NCBI RefSeq assembly: GCF_018812025.1
Contig: NC_063061.1
Coordinates: 8,960,415-9,024,414 of the forward strand
Length of the DNA stretch: 64,000 nt
Source: Megalobrama amblycephala
Lineage: Eukaryota > Chordata > Actinopteri > Cypriniformes > Xenocyprididae
Reading direction: 5' to 3'
Shown here: positions 1 to 10,338 of the stretch, piece after piece
Layout: each line of letters begins with the position of its first letter
How positions within the stretch are numbered: position 1 is the stretch's first letter
Notes under the pieces: model-generated
Seen by the model: only the letters and a program-made list of their open reading frames with translations
The model's database searches: none
What the model was told of the DNA's origin: nothing
Program-made: the position numbers and the translations under genes

Positions 1-200
1 GGTTTGGTGATATGGGTAGGTTTAAGGGTAGGTTAAGGTGTAAGGGATGGGTCAACAGTGTAATTATAAATGTAATTACAGAAATTAATTACAGATGTAA
101 TTACATGCAGGTTTTTTTTTTTTTTTTTTTTAATATAAGGACAATGTAAAACATGTATGTACATAATAAGTGCATTGTATTTAAAAAAGACAAGGTTAGT
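1..200. mobile_element. Truncated small DNA-transposon-derived repeat
   Basis: The first 200 bases resemble the 3' part of a common cyprinid non-autonomous repeat: a G/T-rich start, several TGTAATTAC words in a row (60-107), then a T20 tract (112-131) and an AT-rich tail. The other end lies outside the window, so the family and its ends cannot be fixed. Confidence 0.45.
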
Positions 201-354
201 TCAGGTTATAGGTCAACTCCACAAAATGAACAAACTCTCACACAAAAGTATAGATAAAAAGTGTGACAAAGCAAACAACTAGTCATGAATTATTTTACTC
301 GAATCCAATTTCGATACAATCTGCATTGCATTTGTCTACTGTAGGAAATGAAGA

Positions 355-500
355 TTGTTATATTGTTATTATATTATATTATATTATCAGTCATTTGAGA
401 ATCATTTAATCAAGTGCATGTGTCATGATCAATAGATTAATAAATGTAAATATCTCTCTCAAACTAATTTCAAACTTCCATTTTTAAATAGTAATAAAAA
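355..500. repeat. Repeat segment, copy A, with (ATATT)n start
   Basis: A short (ATATT)n run (about 362-386) is followed by a segment around 418-480 whose words CATGATCAATA, AATAAAT and TTCAAACTT recur in the same order at 1455-1510, again just after an (ATATT)n run. This is a direct repeat spaced about 1.04 kb. The rest of 200-605 is AT-rich with no other feature seen. Confidence 0.5.
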
Positions 501-605
501 CATAAAAATGAATTCCTTTAGTCAAAATCAATGTCTATCCCATCTATATTTTATGTCTTGTGTAAAATTATATTATTAAAAATATACTATTAAATATTAT
601 TAAAA

Positions 606-632
606 TATATTATATTATATTATATTATATTT
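606..632. repeat. (ATATT)n microsatellite
   Basis: Pentanucleotide run of about five units directly abutting the left end of the element at 633-1407. A matching run lies at its right end. Confidence 0.85.
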
Positions 633-1407
633 AGTGCTGTCAATCGATTAAAAACAATAACTAATTAATCACACATTTTTCTGTAATTAATGGCAAGTTT
701 TTAAGATTTTTTAAAATATTTCATATTGTAATAATTTGATAGTTAATCTCCAAATTAATGTAGAAAAATTCAACATTACAGTATAACTGAAAGCTATTAA
801 TTTCAACATTTATTAGCCTTAAAAAATAAAAACTTTAAATTTAAGTGAACTTAAAACAATCTTCACATAAACCCATTACAATAAATGCCATATTTACCTG
901 TGGCCTTCTTACCTAGAAAATGAATAAAGTTATCAAACATTTTACAGTCTTCACTGCATAAATTCTAAATGAAACATAGATTAATACTTATTAAAGCTAC
1001 AATTTTCTCTGTTACCTTTGTTCTTAGATTAACATTAATGACAGACATCACAGCAACTGGTTTATTAGGCTGCTGTCACTTTAAGAGCTGTCGCTGCTGA
1101 ACATGACACGGATCTGATGCGCATCTTATTTTATCACAACACTTTGTTCATTTAAGTCCTTACTTAACTCATTTAAGACTAAGGATACTCGACAAAACTG
1201 GCATTCTGACATAATTCTGTTCGTTATTGTTTGCTCAAGCGCGAAAGAGAACCTGATACTAGCGCACTACAGCACGTTCTTGTTTTTCATGTGGCGCTTG
1301 AATAGTTTAAAAGCATTTGCGTGAATAAGAGCATGATCAATGCCAGCCATAATGCATTAAACTGGAAAAAATTAATTGCATGTTAATGCGCTAATTTTGA
1401 GAGCACT
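633..1407. mobile_element. Non-autonomous DNA element with AGTGCT ends
   Basis: The left end begins AGTGCTGTCAATCGATTA and the right end read backwards begins AGTGCTCTCAAAATTAG, giving short imperfect inverted termini. No open frame of note lies inside. Words near 1060-1090 (TAATAAACC and AAAGTGACAGCAGCC, read backwards) recur in opposite orientation near 7690-7720, so this is the same family as the element at 7265-8183. It sits between two (ATATT)n runs. Confidence 0.6.
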
Positions 1408-1515
1408 AATTATATTATATTATATTATATTATATTATATCACTCTGCAGCTGCCATGATCAATAAACCAATAAATATAAACACGTTTTAAACTAAATTC
1501 AAACTTTTTGATTTA
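1408..1515. repeat. (ATATT)n plus repeat segment, copy B
   Basis: (ATATT)n at 1409-1440 is followed by a segment matching 418-480, with shared words CATGATCAATA and TTCAAACTTT, ending in a poly(A) run. See copy A at 355-500. Confidence 0.5.
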
Positions 1516-1976
1516 AAAAAAAAAAAACAGAGCAAAGTGGTAGTATTGTGAATTTAATTAACAAAAATTCACAGAGAAGGAGAATATGCTGAAAAGAATC
1601 ACAATTGAATAATTTAAATACTCACAGCACTATATTTTAGCGCATTTAGCGCCTGCTTAAACTAGATTACAAGTAGTTGGCGGTGAAGAAGCAGGTTTTT
1701 GCATTTCCTAAAATTCAGGAGGGCTGATATCGTGATGAAAGAGGAGAAGTGAGAGGCTTTTGCGTGAGGTAATCTAATTTGGTTGCTAAATGCAAAGCAG
1801 CGGCCATAGTTGCCTGTGCCATATTTCTGTATGGTGCGAGCCACACCAAGAGTAAATGAGCCCATGTGAACAGCACAGCAGCATAAATTATTCACGGGCT
1901 GAGATGGCAATTATGGCTCTGAGCACAACCAACATTAATATTTTATGAGGGCTAACGCACACTTCCAAGTGAATCA
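1516..1976. other. Unique sequence; possible conserved noncoding patch
   Basis: No repeat or gene recognised. Bases 1690-1960 are of balanced composition with homeodomain-type words (TAATCTAATT, ATTATTCAC, ACATTAATA) and no long frame, a texture seen in vertebrate regulatory DNA. An 82-codon frame on the - strand (1662-1910) resembles nothing known. Confidence 0.2.
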
Positions 1977-2013
1977 GAAAGAGAGGGAGAGAGAGAGAGA
2001 GAGAGAGAGAGAT
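1977..2013. repeat. (GA)n microsatellite
   Basis: Purine run of GA dinucleotides with one GGGA interruption near the start; a G7 run follows at about 2021. Confidence 0.9.
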
Positions 2014-2477
2014 TGAGAAAGGGGGGGCTTCCCTATCCACTTTCTTTGTATTTGTTGGGTTTCTCTCTCTCTCCTTGAACTCACTTGCTTGGTCTCTATC
2101 TCTCTCAGCCTCTCGAACTATTCACATCTGCATACTTTAAATTATCGCTTTCACAATTGCCCAAATCTCTACAAAGAGATTTTGAGTTGTGTCATTACAC
2201 ATTTATAACATAGTAATAAAGCAGTTATAGCCTGCATTAAGTGTAAATATAAGCATTTACACACATCATTTCATTTTACAGCACTGGAATATGTACACAA
2301 AGGACATGCTATTTGAAATCAAACCTGAAAAATATACTTAAACATGACGGATCAATAATTTAGTTGAATACTGTAGAATTGGCTGCTGATGTAGTGGTGA
2401 GAGTTCAATGCTGACAGCAGCAGTCACATGATACCACTGTCAATACTATAATGCCAAGAGAAAAACTAGGCATATTC

Positions 2478-2478
<1 letters not shown>
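2014..2478. other. Unique intergenic sequence
   Basis: Pyrimidine-rich (TCTCTC) to about 2110, then AT-rich. Nothing else seen. Confidence 0.4.

Positions 2479-2548
<70 letters not shown>
2479..2548. repeat. (TG)n microsatellite
   Basis: About 34 uninterrupted TG units, followed by a T-rich stretch at 2590-2608. The open frame running through it (2451-2705) is an artefact of the dinucleotide repeat. Confidence 0.95.
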
Positions 2549-2551
<3 letters not shown>

Positions 2552-2750
2552 TTATGTAATAAAAAAAAGAGGGGTTATGTTTTATTTGACTTTTTTTTTT
2601 TTTTTTTTGGTTAACGTAAATTCAGAACAGTGTACCCATATGAACCTATACTTTATATTTGAGCCACAAACTAGTTTGTTACTAAATAGTCTGTCATCTA
2701 ATTAATAAAATCTCATCATAAAATAATAGAGAAGTATTCCACTATTAATG

Positions 2751-3166
2751 TTAAAGCTTAGTTCAACAAAAAAATGAAACTTTTCATAATTTTCTTTAAA
2801 CCCATATGACATATAGTTCTCAAATCTCATTGTCGCTGACATACAGTGTGGTTTATGAAGATATGTCGAAATCAAAATCAAATCTGACATCATTTACATC
2901 AAATATCATTGGTTAGCATTGGTCAATGACGTCAAATCTGGTGTAATACATTTTGACCAGCCATATTTTAATGTTTTGGATGTTTTTTTTTTTTTTTTTT
3001 TTTGCATATTTATGACAGCCCTAGCCACTGTATGCTATTGCTTTCAGTGGGGAAAAGCAGTGTAAACATTTCTTGTAATGTCTCCTCATGTGTTTCATAG
3101 AAGAAATTCATATGGGTTTGGAATAACATGAGGATGATTTCATTTTGGGATAAATTATTCCTTCAA
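2751..3166. mobile_element. Decayed TTAA-target non-autonomous element
   Basis: The left end TTAAAGCTTAGTTCAACAAA and the right end TTTTGGGATAAATTATTCCT followed by TCAA are inverted, diverged copies of the TTAAAGGGATAGTTCACC-type terminus typical of a TTAA-target (piggyBac-type) family in cyprinids. Internal words near 2800 (ACCCATATGAC) and 3112 (ATGGGTTTGGAATAACATGA) also fit. The T-run at 2983-3003 interrupts it. Confidence 0.6.
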
Positions 3167-3720
3167 ATGCCAGTACTCTGACTCAAAAAGGGTGTGCCAC
3201 AATTACCAGATGTGATGTCACTCAAACGATGATATCATGCCATGATTAAATCACTGCAATGGATTGACTCACTGCTAACATTTGCTATTATGTTTATAGA
3301 TTAAATTTCTCTCTCTCAGTTTCAAATATGCATAAATACAACACAGACCCCATAAACTACACAGAAGGAGAAAATCACGCGGGAGCATCATTTTACACAA
3401 GCAACTCTTAATATGCAGGACTGGTAATTGCTCACCCCAGTGTGGGAACAGAGAGCTGTCAATCAAACCGAGAGGTCCCAGGAGATATGGAAATCAAGTT
3501 GATGACTGGTTCACCTGGATCATATTCATGCTTATATTCTGTGTTGTAGACACTGTTATTCTATAACAAGGCATCTTGTTGGAAGTTCAACTATCTTTTC
3601 TTTGGAGCTAATATCACTGCTTGAACTAGAAACACAAGTAGATTATTAATTAATATGTTGACGGTGTGTAGTTTGATGCAAAACATGGAAGTATTATTTT
3701 AATTATAATGTTGTTGTTGT
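3167..3720. other. Unique intergenic sequence
   Basis: No gene or repeat recognised. Bases 3180-3480 have balanced composition with short palindromic words such as GATGATATCATGCCATGAT (3230). Confidence 0.35.
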
Positions 3721-3975
3721 TTTTTTTAAATATATAATTAAAAACAACCCAGGTTGAGTTGAAAATGGTCAAACCCAGCAATTGGGTTGTTTTAACCCAG
3801 GTTCATTTTAAGCTAGCCATATTGTAATTTTTAAACAATAGTTGGGTTAAATAAAACTGCCTAGCAGGTTGGGCAAACATTTAACCCAACCGCTGGGTTA
3901 AAACAACCCAATCGCTGATATTGTCCATTTTCAACCCAACTTGGGTTGTTTTTAACCCAGCATTTTTTAGAGTGT
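3721..3975. mobile_element. Foldback element built of AACCCAGC/GGGTT words
   Basis: The left arm (3739-3767: AACAACCC, TTGAGTTGAAAATGG) and the right arm (3925-3955: CCATTTTCAACCCAAC, GGGTTGTTTTTAACCCAGC) are inverted copies, and the interior is made of further opposed AACCCA / TGGGTT words. The right end AAAAATGCTGGGTT-type terminus (read backwards) runs to the ACACTCTAA-type tip at about 3975. Known in cyprinids as a highly abundant MITE; family name not assigned. Confidence 0.7.
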
Positions 3976-5030
3976 ATAGCAGCTAATGAATCTATTTAAT
4001 ACAAATAGCATTTTGTAGTGGAGGTAAATAACTTGAAGAATCACAAAGTGCAGTAAACAAACCAGTGTGTTTCTGACAATACATTCAAATAATATCATAA
4101 GAAACACTGTGCAATATCAAGCAGCATGTTTTGCACAGCTAAAAATAACTGAAGCGGATGACACCGGAAACCTCGCACATTCCATTTACAAATGGCCGCA
4201 TTCACTTACTTGCTTACTTAAAAGTACTGGTTTTGACATCCTTATTACAGGCAGCATCTTGCATTGACCGAAAAGGAAATGGACTCTTCAGTCAAAAGCA
4301 CACACACACACACACACAGTCCTTACTTTCACCTGGCAGGAAAGATGACCTGACCTCTGGAAACCTCTTTGACAGAGTCCCCAACAAACCAACCCAATGA
4401 TAGAAATAGAGAAAAGAGAGGGCAAAAAAATAGTCTGAGAGAGAAAGGAAAAGAGTGAGACAGGTCTCCTTTAGTGTCTATTGTAAAAGGCTGAAGGCAA
4501 ACAACTCAATAATTCATGAGAGCAAGATTGATTTTGGGGGCTTGCTCAGGGGGTCGTGGGGGGGCTGGTGTGGTGGTCTAGCTGGGAAATCATTAGCCCA
4601 GCTAACACACACGCACACACTCAGAGAGGCAGGACTGATTAACGGTTAGCAGGGCTGGGAGGGTCCCGTACCTTGGGGGCTGGCAGATTTACTACTTTTG
4701 TTTTCTTGCACACAAACACTGGCTTTATACCTCCTCTTCTTTGTCTGTTTGTCTTCTCTGGGGAGGTGAATTGAGTAGTGGGTTAGACCAGGGCAGGAGA
4801 CGAGGGAAAAAAGAATGAAGCGAACTGAGAGTGAGAGAGTTTGTTCGGCTAATGGTTGTGTTGATTTTTGTTCTGTCTTCATGTCTCGTGTTCCAGTCTT
4901 TCATTTGGAATTTATTTAGTCTCTTATTTTGAAAGTCTCTTGTTTCTTTTCTTTGCTTTCCTTTTCTCTTGTGATTATTTCATTAGCATTTTTGTACATA
5001 CAGCCCTCTTGGACTTTCCTCTTGCTTTTT
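3976..5030. other. Unique sequence with (CA)n and G-rich patches
   Basis: Holds a (CA)n run at 4300-4318, a G-rich patch at 4534-4570 with several G4-G6 runs, and purine-rich DNA at 4400-4460. Overlapping 60-80 codon frames here have no recognisable product. Confidence 0.35.
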
Positions 5031-6060
5031 TTTAAAACATTTTTTTAAGTTTGAGTGAATTTATGTTCCACCAACAAGCTACAACAACCTAATTTGTAGC
5101 ACAAACACAAATTTTTAAGTTGATTACTCAAAATTAAGTCACCCCAGCTACCAGATTTGTAGCCCTGGAACCAATTAATCTATTTCAGTTCAAATCAACA
5201 GCTATAGCACATGCTAACATGACTTATTTAACATGTATATTTAATGAAAAAGTAAGATATTACTTGTCACTGGCATTAGCGCAGTCATTGCTTATAGAGT
5301 CAGTGTACTGTTTACCTTCATGTATCTGCTCTTCAGCACAATGGTAACCACAAAAAAAATCAACATTACTGAAACTCTTAAATGTCAAACATAACAGCAT
5401 TAAACACTAACAGGTCTTTCCCTTCACTAAAAACATGTAAATGAACACTTAATTTCAACATTTATTCTCCTTATCCAGCCCTAAAGCAACTAGAAATCCA
5501 CTGCCTAATTTCTGAAGTTATCAAGACAATTTCATTAAGTTTTTTTTTTTTTTTTAAAAAGCAAATTAATGCAGAATTTTGAGTTTAAATTACAGACTAT
5601 ATTAAGTTGATGTAATGATCAATATTATTATGTCAACAGAACTCAACAAATTAATGTTTGCAACTTAAAAGGTTTAATAAAAACAATAAATTAGATTTTT
5701 ACTTGCAACCATGCATTTATTTAAGTTGTGGTAACTTGAATTACGTTTTAGAGTGCAGACTATAAATTGTTTATTTTTTTCAATGTTTAGGAACGAAACT
5801 CAATTTTGATTTCATGGGATCTTTATGAAAAAAGCAAACGTATGTTGATTACAAGTTGTAACAGTTTAAGTAACATTTAGTTTATAGGCATTTTGTTAAC
5901 TGTGAATGCTTCTCATATTGCCTTATAATAAGCCACTTGAATGGCAAAACTGGATTTCATCATCATATTCTGCAGCAGCACGTGAAATGGCATCAGTTAT
6001 ATATCTAATATGCATCAATTTCTCTTTGTTTAAAAAAAAAATAATAATAAAAAAGAGAAT
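5031..6060. other. AT-rich sequence, possibly an old MITE
   Basis: Mostly AT-rich. The string TTTTAGAGTGC at 5745-5756 looks like the terminus of an ACTCTAAAA-ended MITE and the preceding TAAGTTGTGGTAACTTGAA fits that type, but no convincing left end was found. Poly(T) at 5540-5553. Confidence 0.25.
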
Positions 6061-7155
6061 ATAAATATAAAATAATACATTTGCAATGTGATGAATGTTG
6101 TTTATCGGACCACTTCAGTGAGTTTCCATATTTTTTTTTTCTAATGTCATATTTATTGTTTAAAGTCATTCATGTTTCCCAATTTGAATTTTGTTTTCAT
6201 GATTTGAAAAATGTTCATTTTCATCAAACTGCACTTGGTTTTTATGTATGTGTCTCCAAATTTGTCTCAAATGAAACGTAAAATATTCTACCTTGTTATG
6301 GCACATCCAGCAATCATTACAGAATTTAAACAAGTTTGTGCAGTGTACACAGAGACCATCTCGCACAGTCTATAACACAAGACAGCTAACCAGCTCTACG
6401 CTTCAGGCATGCGAGCGATTTTCTGCGCGTGTCAGCAGACAGCTTACACAACGCTGAGAGGCACTTTCCCATCTCAACCAGAAATGGGCTATCAAATGTC
6501 TCTCTCCACATATCAAAGCCATAGATGTGTGTAAGTGTGTGTACAGCTGTACAAATGCTTGCCGGATACACATAACACCCTGAATATGGATGTTTCCACG
6601 TCATTCTTCTCGCAAATATCAAAAGAGCTGGAGATGGCGTCTGATGAGACGCATACTCTTTTGTCATCGCTGGCTCCACAAATAATTCATAGACAGCAGA
6701 GTGAAGTCAAGGCACTGAGAACTCATACTGACAGCCACTACGTCCACATTCTTCCACCTGTCTTATCCTGTCTTCAGCAGAGACAAATAAAAGGACAACA
6801 AGACGGTTTCTCGCTCTGCCTGGTCAACTGTCTCCAGATGATGACCTCATTCATGGTCTATCTGATCTGATTTGGCAGGGTTTTGATTTGCCAAAGAAGA
6901 GAAAAGACTAGTGATGTCATATGTGAGGCTTCTATGAGAGTATTTCAGCTGAAAAAAAAAAAAAATGGTACGAAATTGCTAAGGTCTTATAGGTCACTGT
7001 TTCACATAGTCAATCAAATCATCTTCCATATTGATCTGAGTTTCAAAATCTGGACAACTGCCTGGGACTGGGTATCAAAATTGTCCAGATTTCCCAATTC
7101 GATTCGAATTCATAACCATGATTCCGATTTTAATTCTATTTGATTCCATTTAATA

Positions 7156-7160
<5 letters not shown>
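6061..7160. other. Unique sequence; overlapping frames not supported
   Basis: Bases 6370-6870 are balanced in composition and carry a 111-codon frame on + (6535-6870) and a 97-codon frame on - (6386-6679). Neither has a recognisable domain, and open frames on both strands point to stop-poor composition rather than coding. Bases 7085-7150 are a GATTC-rich simple stretch leading into (AT)n. Confidence 0.25.

Positions 7161-7243
<83 letters not shown>
7161..7243. repeat. (AT)n microsatellite
   Basis: About 41 AT units, followed by a short mixed AT/CA tail to 7262. Confidence 0.95.
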
Positions 7244-7247
<4 letters not shown>

Positions 7248-7264
7248 CACACATACATGTATAT

Positions 7265-8183
7265 GCGCTGTCAAACTTAACATGATAACACAAATGATTG
7301 ATTTTTTCAGTTTAATACGTTCAAAATATTTAACGCAATTAACGCAGCATCTGTTTTTTTCCAACATCCTATAGCTACCGTTACATTATATGATCACACT
7401 ATCATTCATTCAAGTGCTATTAAACCATTTAAGTGCGATAAGATGCAAAACTGCCGCACTGTCTGTGAATCTCTCGTTTGTGTGACATGCCTCATGTGCA
7501 CAGAAAGCCTCTTCAGACAGCGCGTCGGCCGCATTTAGTTCATTTTCGCACTTCAACGGACAAAATGATGCCAACATGCCTTTTTCAAGTATCCTCATAA
7601 GCACAGTCTTAAATTAGTAAAATAAAGTCTTAAATGAAGATAAAGAGTTGTGAGAAAATAGGATGCAGATCCACGTCATGTGCGTCCAATTTTAAAGTGA
7701 CAGCAGCCTAATAAACCTGCTACAGTCTTTAGTCAGAAGGGATATGTTTTTAATGACCCTACAAGTTCAATTAAACCATGAATCAGAACAAAAGAAAAAA
7801 TAACTAAATAACTTTTTCAGCTTTAATAAAAATTATCTATATTTAATTTATAAATTATGCAGTGAAGACTGTAAAGTGTTTGATAACTTTATTCCATTTC
7901 TGGATATTTAAAATATACTCTGACTCAGAGCTGTTATCTTAGCAAAAGGAGGTTTCAAAAAGTATTGAAAAAAAGGGTATGATTAATTGTGAGCAATGTG
8001 TATTAGAGAAAAACATTTATTTCATAATGATTTCACCCATATTTAAAATTCTTATTCTCCAATGAAAGATTGATTTTTTTTTTTTTTAAATAAAAGGTTA
8101 AAAGGATTGCCTTTTACAGGCAGATTTATTTTCACAGCCTTCTTTGATCATATTTACCAAGAGTATGATTAATTGTGAGCACT
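7265..8183. mobile_element. Non-autonomous DNA element, inverted relative to 633-1407
   Basis: Left end GCGCTGTCAAACTTAA, right end read backwards AGTGCTCACAATTAATCA. Internal words AAAGTGACAGCAGCCTAATA (7694) and GCAGTGAAGACTGTAAAG (7860) are reverse complements of words at 1060-1085 and 940-960, so both are one family in opposite orientation. The phrase GTATGATTAATTGTGAGCA occurs twice, at 7977 and 8163, so the right end is duplicated. A short - strand frame (7410-7604) is not recognisable. Confidence 0.6.
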
Positions 8184-8252
8184 ATTATATTATATTATAT
8201 TATATTATATTATATTATATTATATTATATTATATTATATTATATTATATTA
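8184..8252. repeat. (ATATT)n microsatellite
   Basis: About 14 perfect pentanucleotide units starting directly at the end of the element at 7265-8183. Confidence 0.95.
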
Positions 8253-8796
8253 CTGTTTATTCCATCACTGAAAGTGATGTGACTTCATTCAGTGATTCCA
8301 AATCCATCAGAATGATTCAAATGGAAACTCCAAACCAGAATGTTTTTGAATGATTCATTAAAAGCATTCATTAAGTTGAGTCATTTGTTTGTAAATCGGA
8401 CAACGCTGGTTGTGTCGTATGTTTCTGATTCACTAAAAAGCATAATTTGTGTGTACTACATGTGTGTACATGTGTGCAGCATAATAAAATATGTTTACTT
8501 AAAACTATCGGTGACGCACCACCACTGAAACGTACTGAAAGCTCCCACAAAGAGTAAAAGATCATTCTTCAAATGGAGATTGTGATTACTTAAAAATTAA
8601 TTCTGTTTTTACCTAGCCCAAATGTTAAGACATTCTGACAATCACTTAATTTTTATTACGTTGGGCTGGTAGCTACGTTTGCAGTGAAATTCACATTAAC
8701 CAATTCACATTCAGTTCACACTGGTTCAAAAACTGATTTCAGAGTCATCTCATAATTACGGTAATTCATATTTCAAAGTGCAGCCTAAATATCAAA
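8253..8796. other. Unique intergenic sequence
   Basis: No feature recognised. Moderately AT-rich with small overlapping frames on both strands. Confidence 0.35.
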
Positions 8797-8798
8797 TA

Positions 8799-8945
8799 CA
8801 AACCCGATTCCAAAAAAGTTGGGACACTGTACAAATTGTGAATAAAAAGGAATGCAATAATTTACAATTCTCATAAACTTATATTTTATTCACAATAGAA
8901 TATAGATAACATATCAAATGTTGAAAGTGAGACATTTTGAAATGT
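8799..8945 (+). repeat. Left terminal inverted repeat of Tc1 element
   Basis: Bases 8799-8848 match the reverse complement of 10287-10336 exactly. Beyond that, words such as ATATTTTATTCACAATA and ACATATCAAATGTT pair with the right end with mismatches. Confidence 0.85.
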
Positions 8946-8988
8946 CATGCCAAATATTGGCTCATTTTGGATTTCATGAGAGCTACAC

Positions 8989-9008
8989 ATTCCAAAAAAG
9001 TTGGGACA
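8989..9008 (+). repeat. Internal copy of the terminal motif (IR/DR-like)
   Basis: The string ATTCCAAAAAAGTTGGGACA repeats the terminal motif at 8807-8826 in the same orientation, 182 bp further in. In IR/DR Tc1 elements such direct repeats bind transposase. No matching internal copy was seen at the right end. Confidence 0.7.
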
Positions 9009-9148
9009 GGTAGCATAAGAGGCCGGAAAAGTTAAATGTACATATAAGGAACAGCTGGAGGACCAATTTGCAACTTATTAGGTCAATTGGCAACATGATT
9101 GGGTATAAAAAGAGCCTCTCAGAGTGGCAGTGTCTCTCAGAAGTCAAG

Positions 9149-10189
9149 ATGGGCAGAGGATCACCAATTCCCCCAATGCTGCAGCAAAAAATAGTGGAGC
9201 AATATAAGAAAGGAGTTTCTCAGAGAAAAATTGCAAAGAGTTTGAAGTTATTATCATCTACAGTGCATAATATCATCCAAAGATTCAGAGAATCTGGAAC
9301 AATCTCTGTGCGTAAGGGTCAAGGCCGGTAAACCATACTGGATGCCCGTGATCTTTGGGCCCTTAGACGGCACTGCATCACATACAGGAATGCTACTGTA
9401 ATGGAAATCACAACATGGGCTCAAGAATACTTCCAGAAAACATTGTCGGTGAACACAATCCACAGTGCCATTCGCCGTTGCCGGCTAAAACTCTATAGGT
9501 CAAAAAAGAAGCCATATCTAAACATGATCCAGAAGCGTAGGCATTTTCTCTGGGCCAAGGCTCATTTAAAATGGACTGTGGCAAAGTGGAAAACTGTTCT
9601 GTGGTCAGACGAATCAAAATTTGAAGTTCTTTTTGGAAAACTGGGACGCCATGTCATCCGGACTAAAGAGGACAAGGACAACCCAAGTTGTTATCAGCGC
9701 TCAGTTCAGAAGCCTGCATCTCTGATGGTATGGGGTTGCATGAGTGCGTGTGGCATGGGCAGCTTACACATCTGGAAAGGCACCATCAATGCTGAAAGGT
9801 ATATCAAAGTTCTAGAACAACATATGCTCCCATCCAGACGTCGTCTCTTTCAGGGAAGACCTTGCATTTTCCAGCATGATAATGTCAGACCACATACTGC
9901 ATCAATTACAACATCATGGCTGCGTAGAAGAAGGATCCGGGTACTGAAATGGCCAGACTGCAGTCCAGATCTTTCACCCATAGAAAACATTTGGCGCATC
10001 ATAAAGAGGAAGATGCGACAAAGAAGACCTAAGACAGTTGAGCAACTAGAAGCCTGTATTAGATAAGAATGGGACAATATTTCTATTCCTAAACTTGAGC
10101 AACTTGTCTCCTCAGTCCCCAGACGTTTGCAGATTGTTATAAAAAGAAGAGGGGATGCCAAATTTAAAATCAACTTATTTTTCCCTTAA
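9149..10189 (+). pseudogene. Tc1-family DD34E transposase, two nonsense codons
   Basis: Encodes a cut-and-paste transposase that binds the element's ends and excises or inserts it at TA. The ATG at 9149 opens MGRGSPIPP and one frame runs to TAA at 10187-10189, 346 codons, normal for the family. In-frame stops fall at codon 61 (9329-9331) and codon 306 (10064-10066). Residues 10-60 (QQKIVEQYKKGVSQRKIAKS) form the first helix-turn-helix of the paired-like DNA-binding part. The catalytic triad is visible: D154 in WSDESKF, D244 in FQHDNVRPHTA and E279 in LSPIENIW, with 34 residues between the last two. No frameshift was found. The first stop removes everything after the first DNA-binding helix set, so no active enzyme is expected; re-initiation at 9401 would lack DNA binding. 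Confidence 0.93.
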
Positions 10190-10191
10190 AA

Positions 10192-10336
10192 TGATAAATT
10201 TTCTCAGTTTAAACATTTGATATGTCATCTATGTTGTATTCTGAATAAAATATTGACATTTGAAACTTCCACATCATTGCATTCTGTTTTTATTCACAAT
10301 TTGTACAGTGTCCCAACTTTTTTGGAATCGGGTTTG
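10192..10336 (-). repeat. Right terminal inverted repeat of Tc1 element
   Basis: Reverse complement of the left end; the transposase stop codon lies almost at its inner edge. An AATAAA at about 10244 could serve as polyadenylation signal. Confidence 0.85.
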
Positions 10337-10338
10337 TA

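Larger units (their letters stand above)
8799..10336 (+). mobile_element. Tc1/mariner transposon, nearly complete
   Basis: A 1538-bp element bounded by TA dinucleotides (8797-8798 and 10337-10338), the target duplication expected of Tc1/mariner. The outer 50 bases of the two ends are identical inverted copies starting CAAACCCGATTCC; similarity continues more loosely inward to about 8945 and 10192, giving inverted repeats near 150 bp. A single transposase reading frame (9149-10189) fills the interior. The identical outer ends and the frame free of indels suggest a fairly recent insertion, but two nonsense codons make this copy non-autonomous unless complemented. Confidence 0.93.

Noticed and set aside
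2451..2705. 84-codon frame with CVCVCV run
   Set aside because: Translation of the (TG)n microsatellite.
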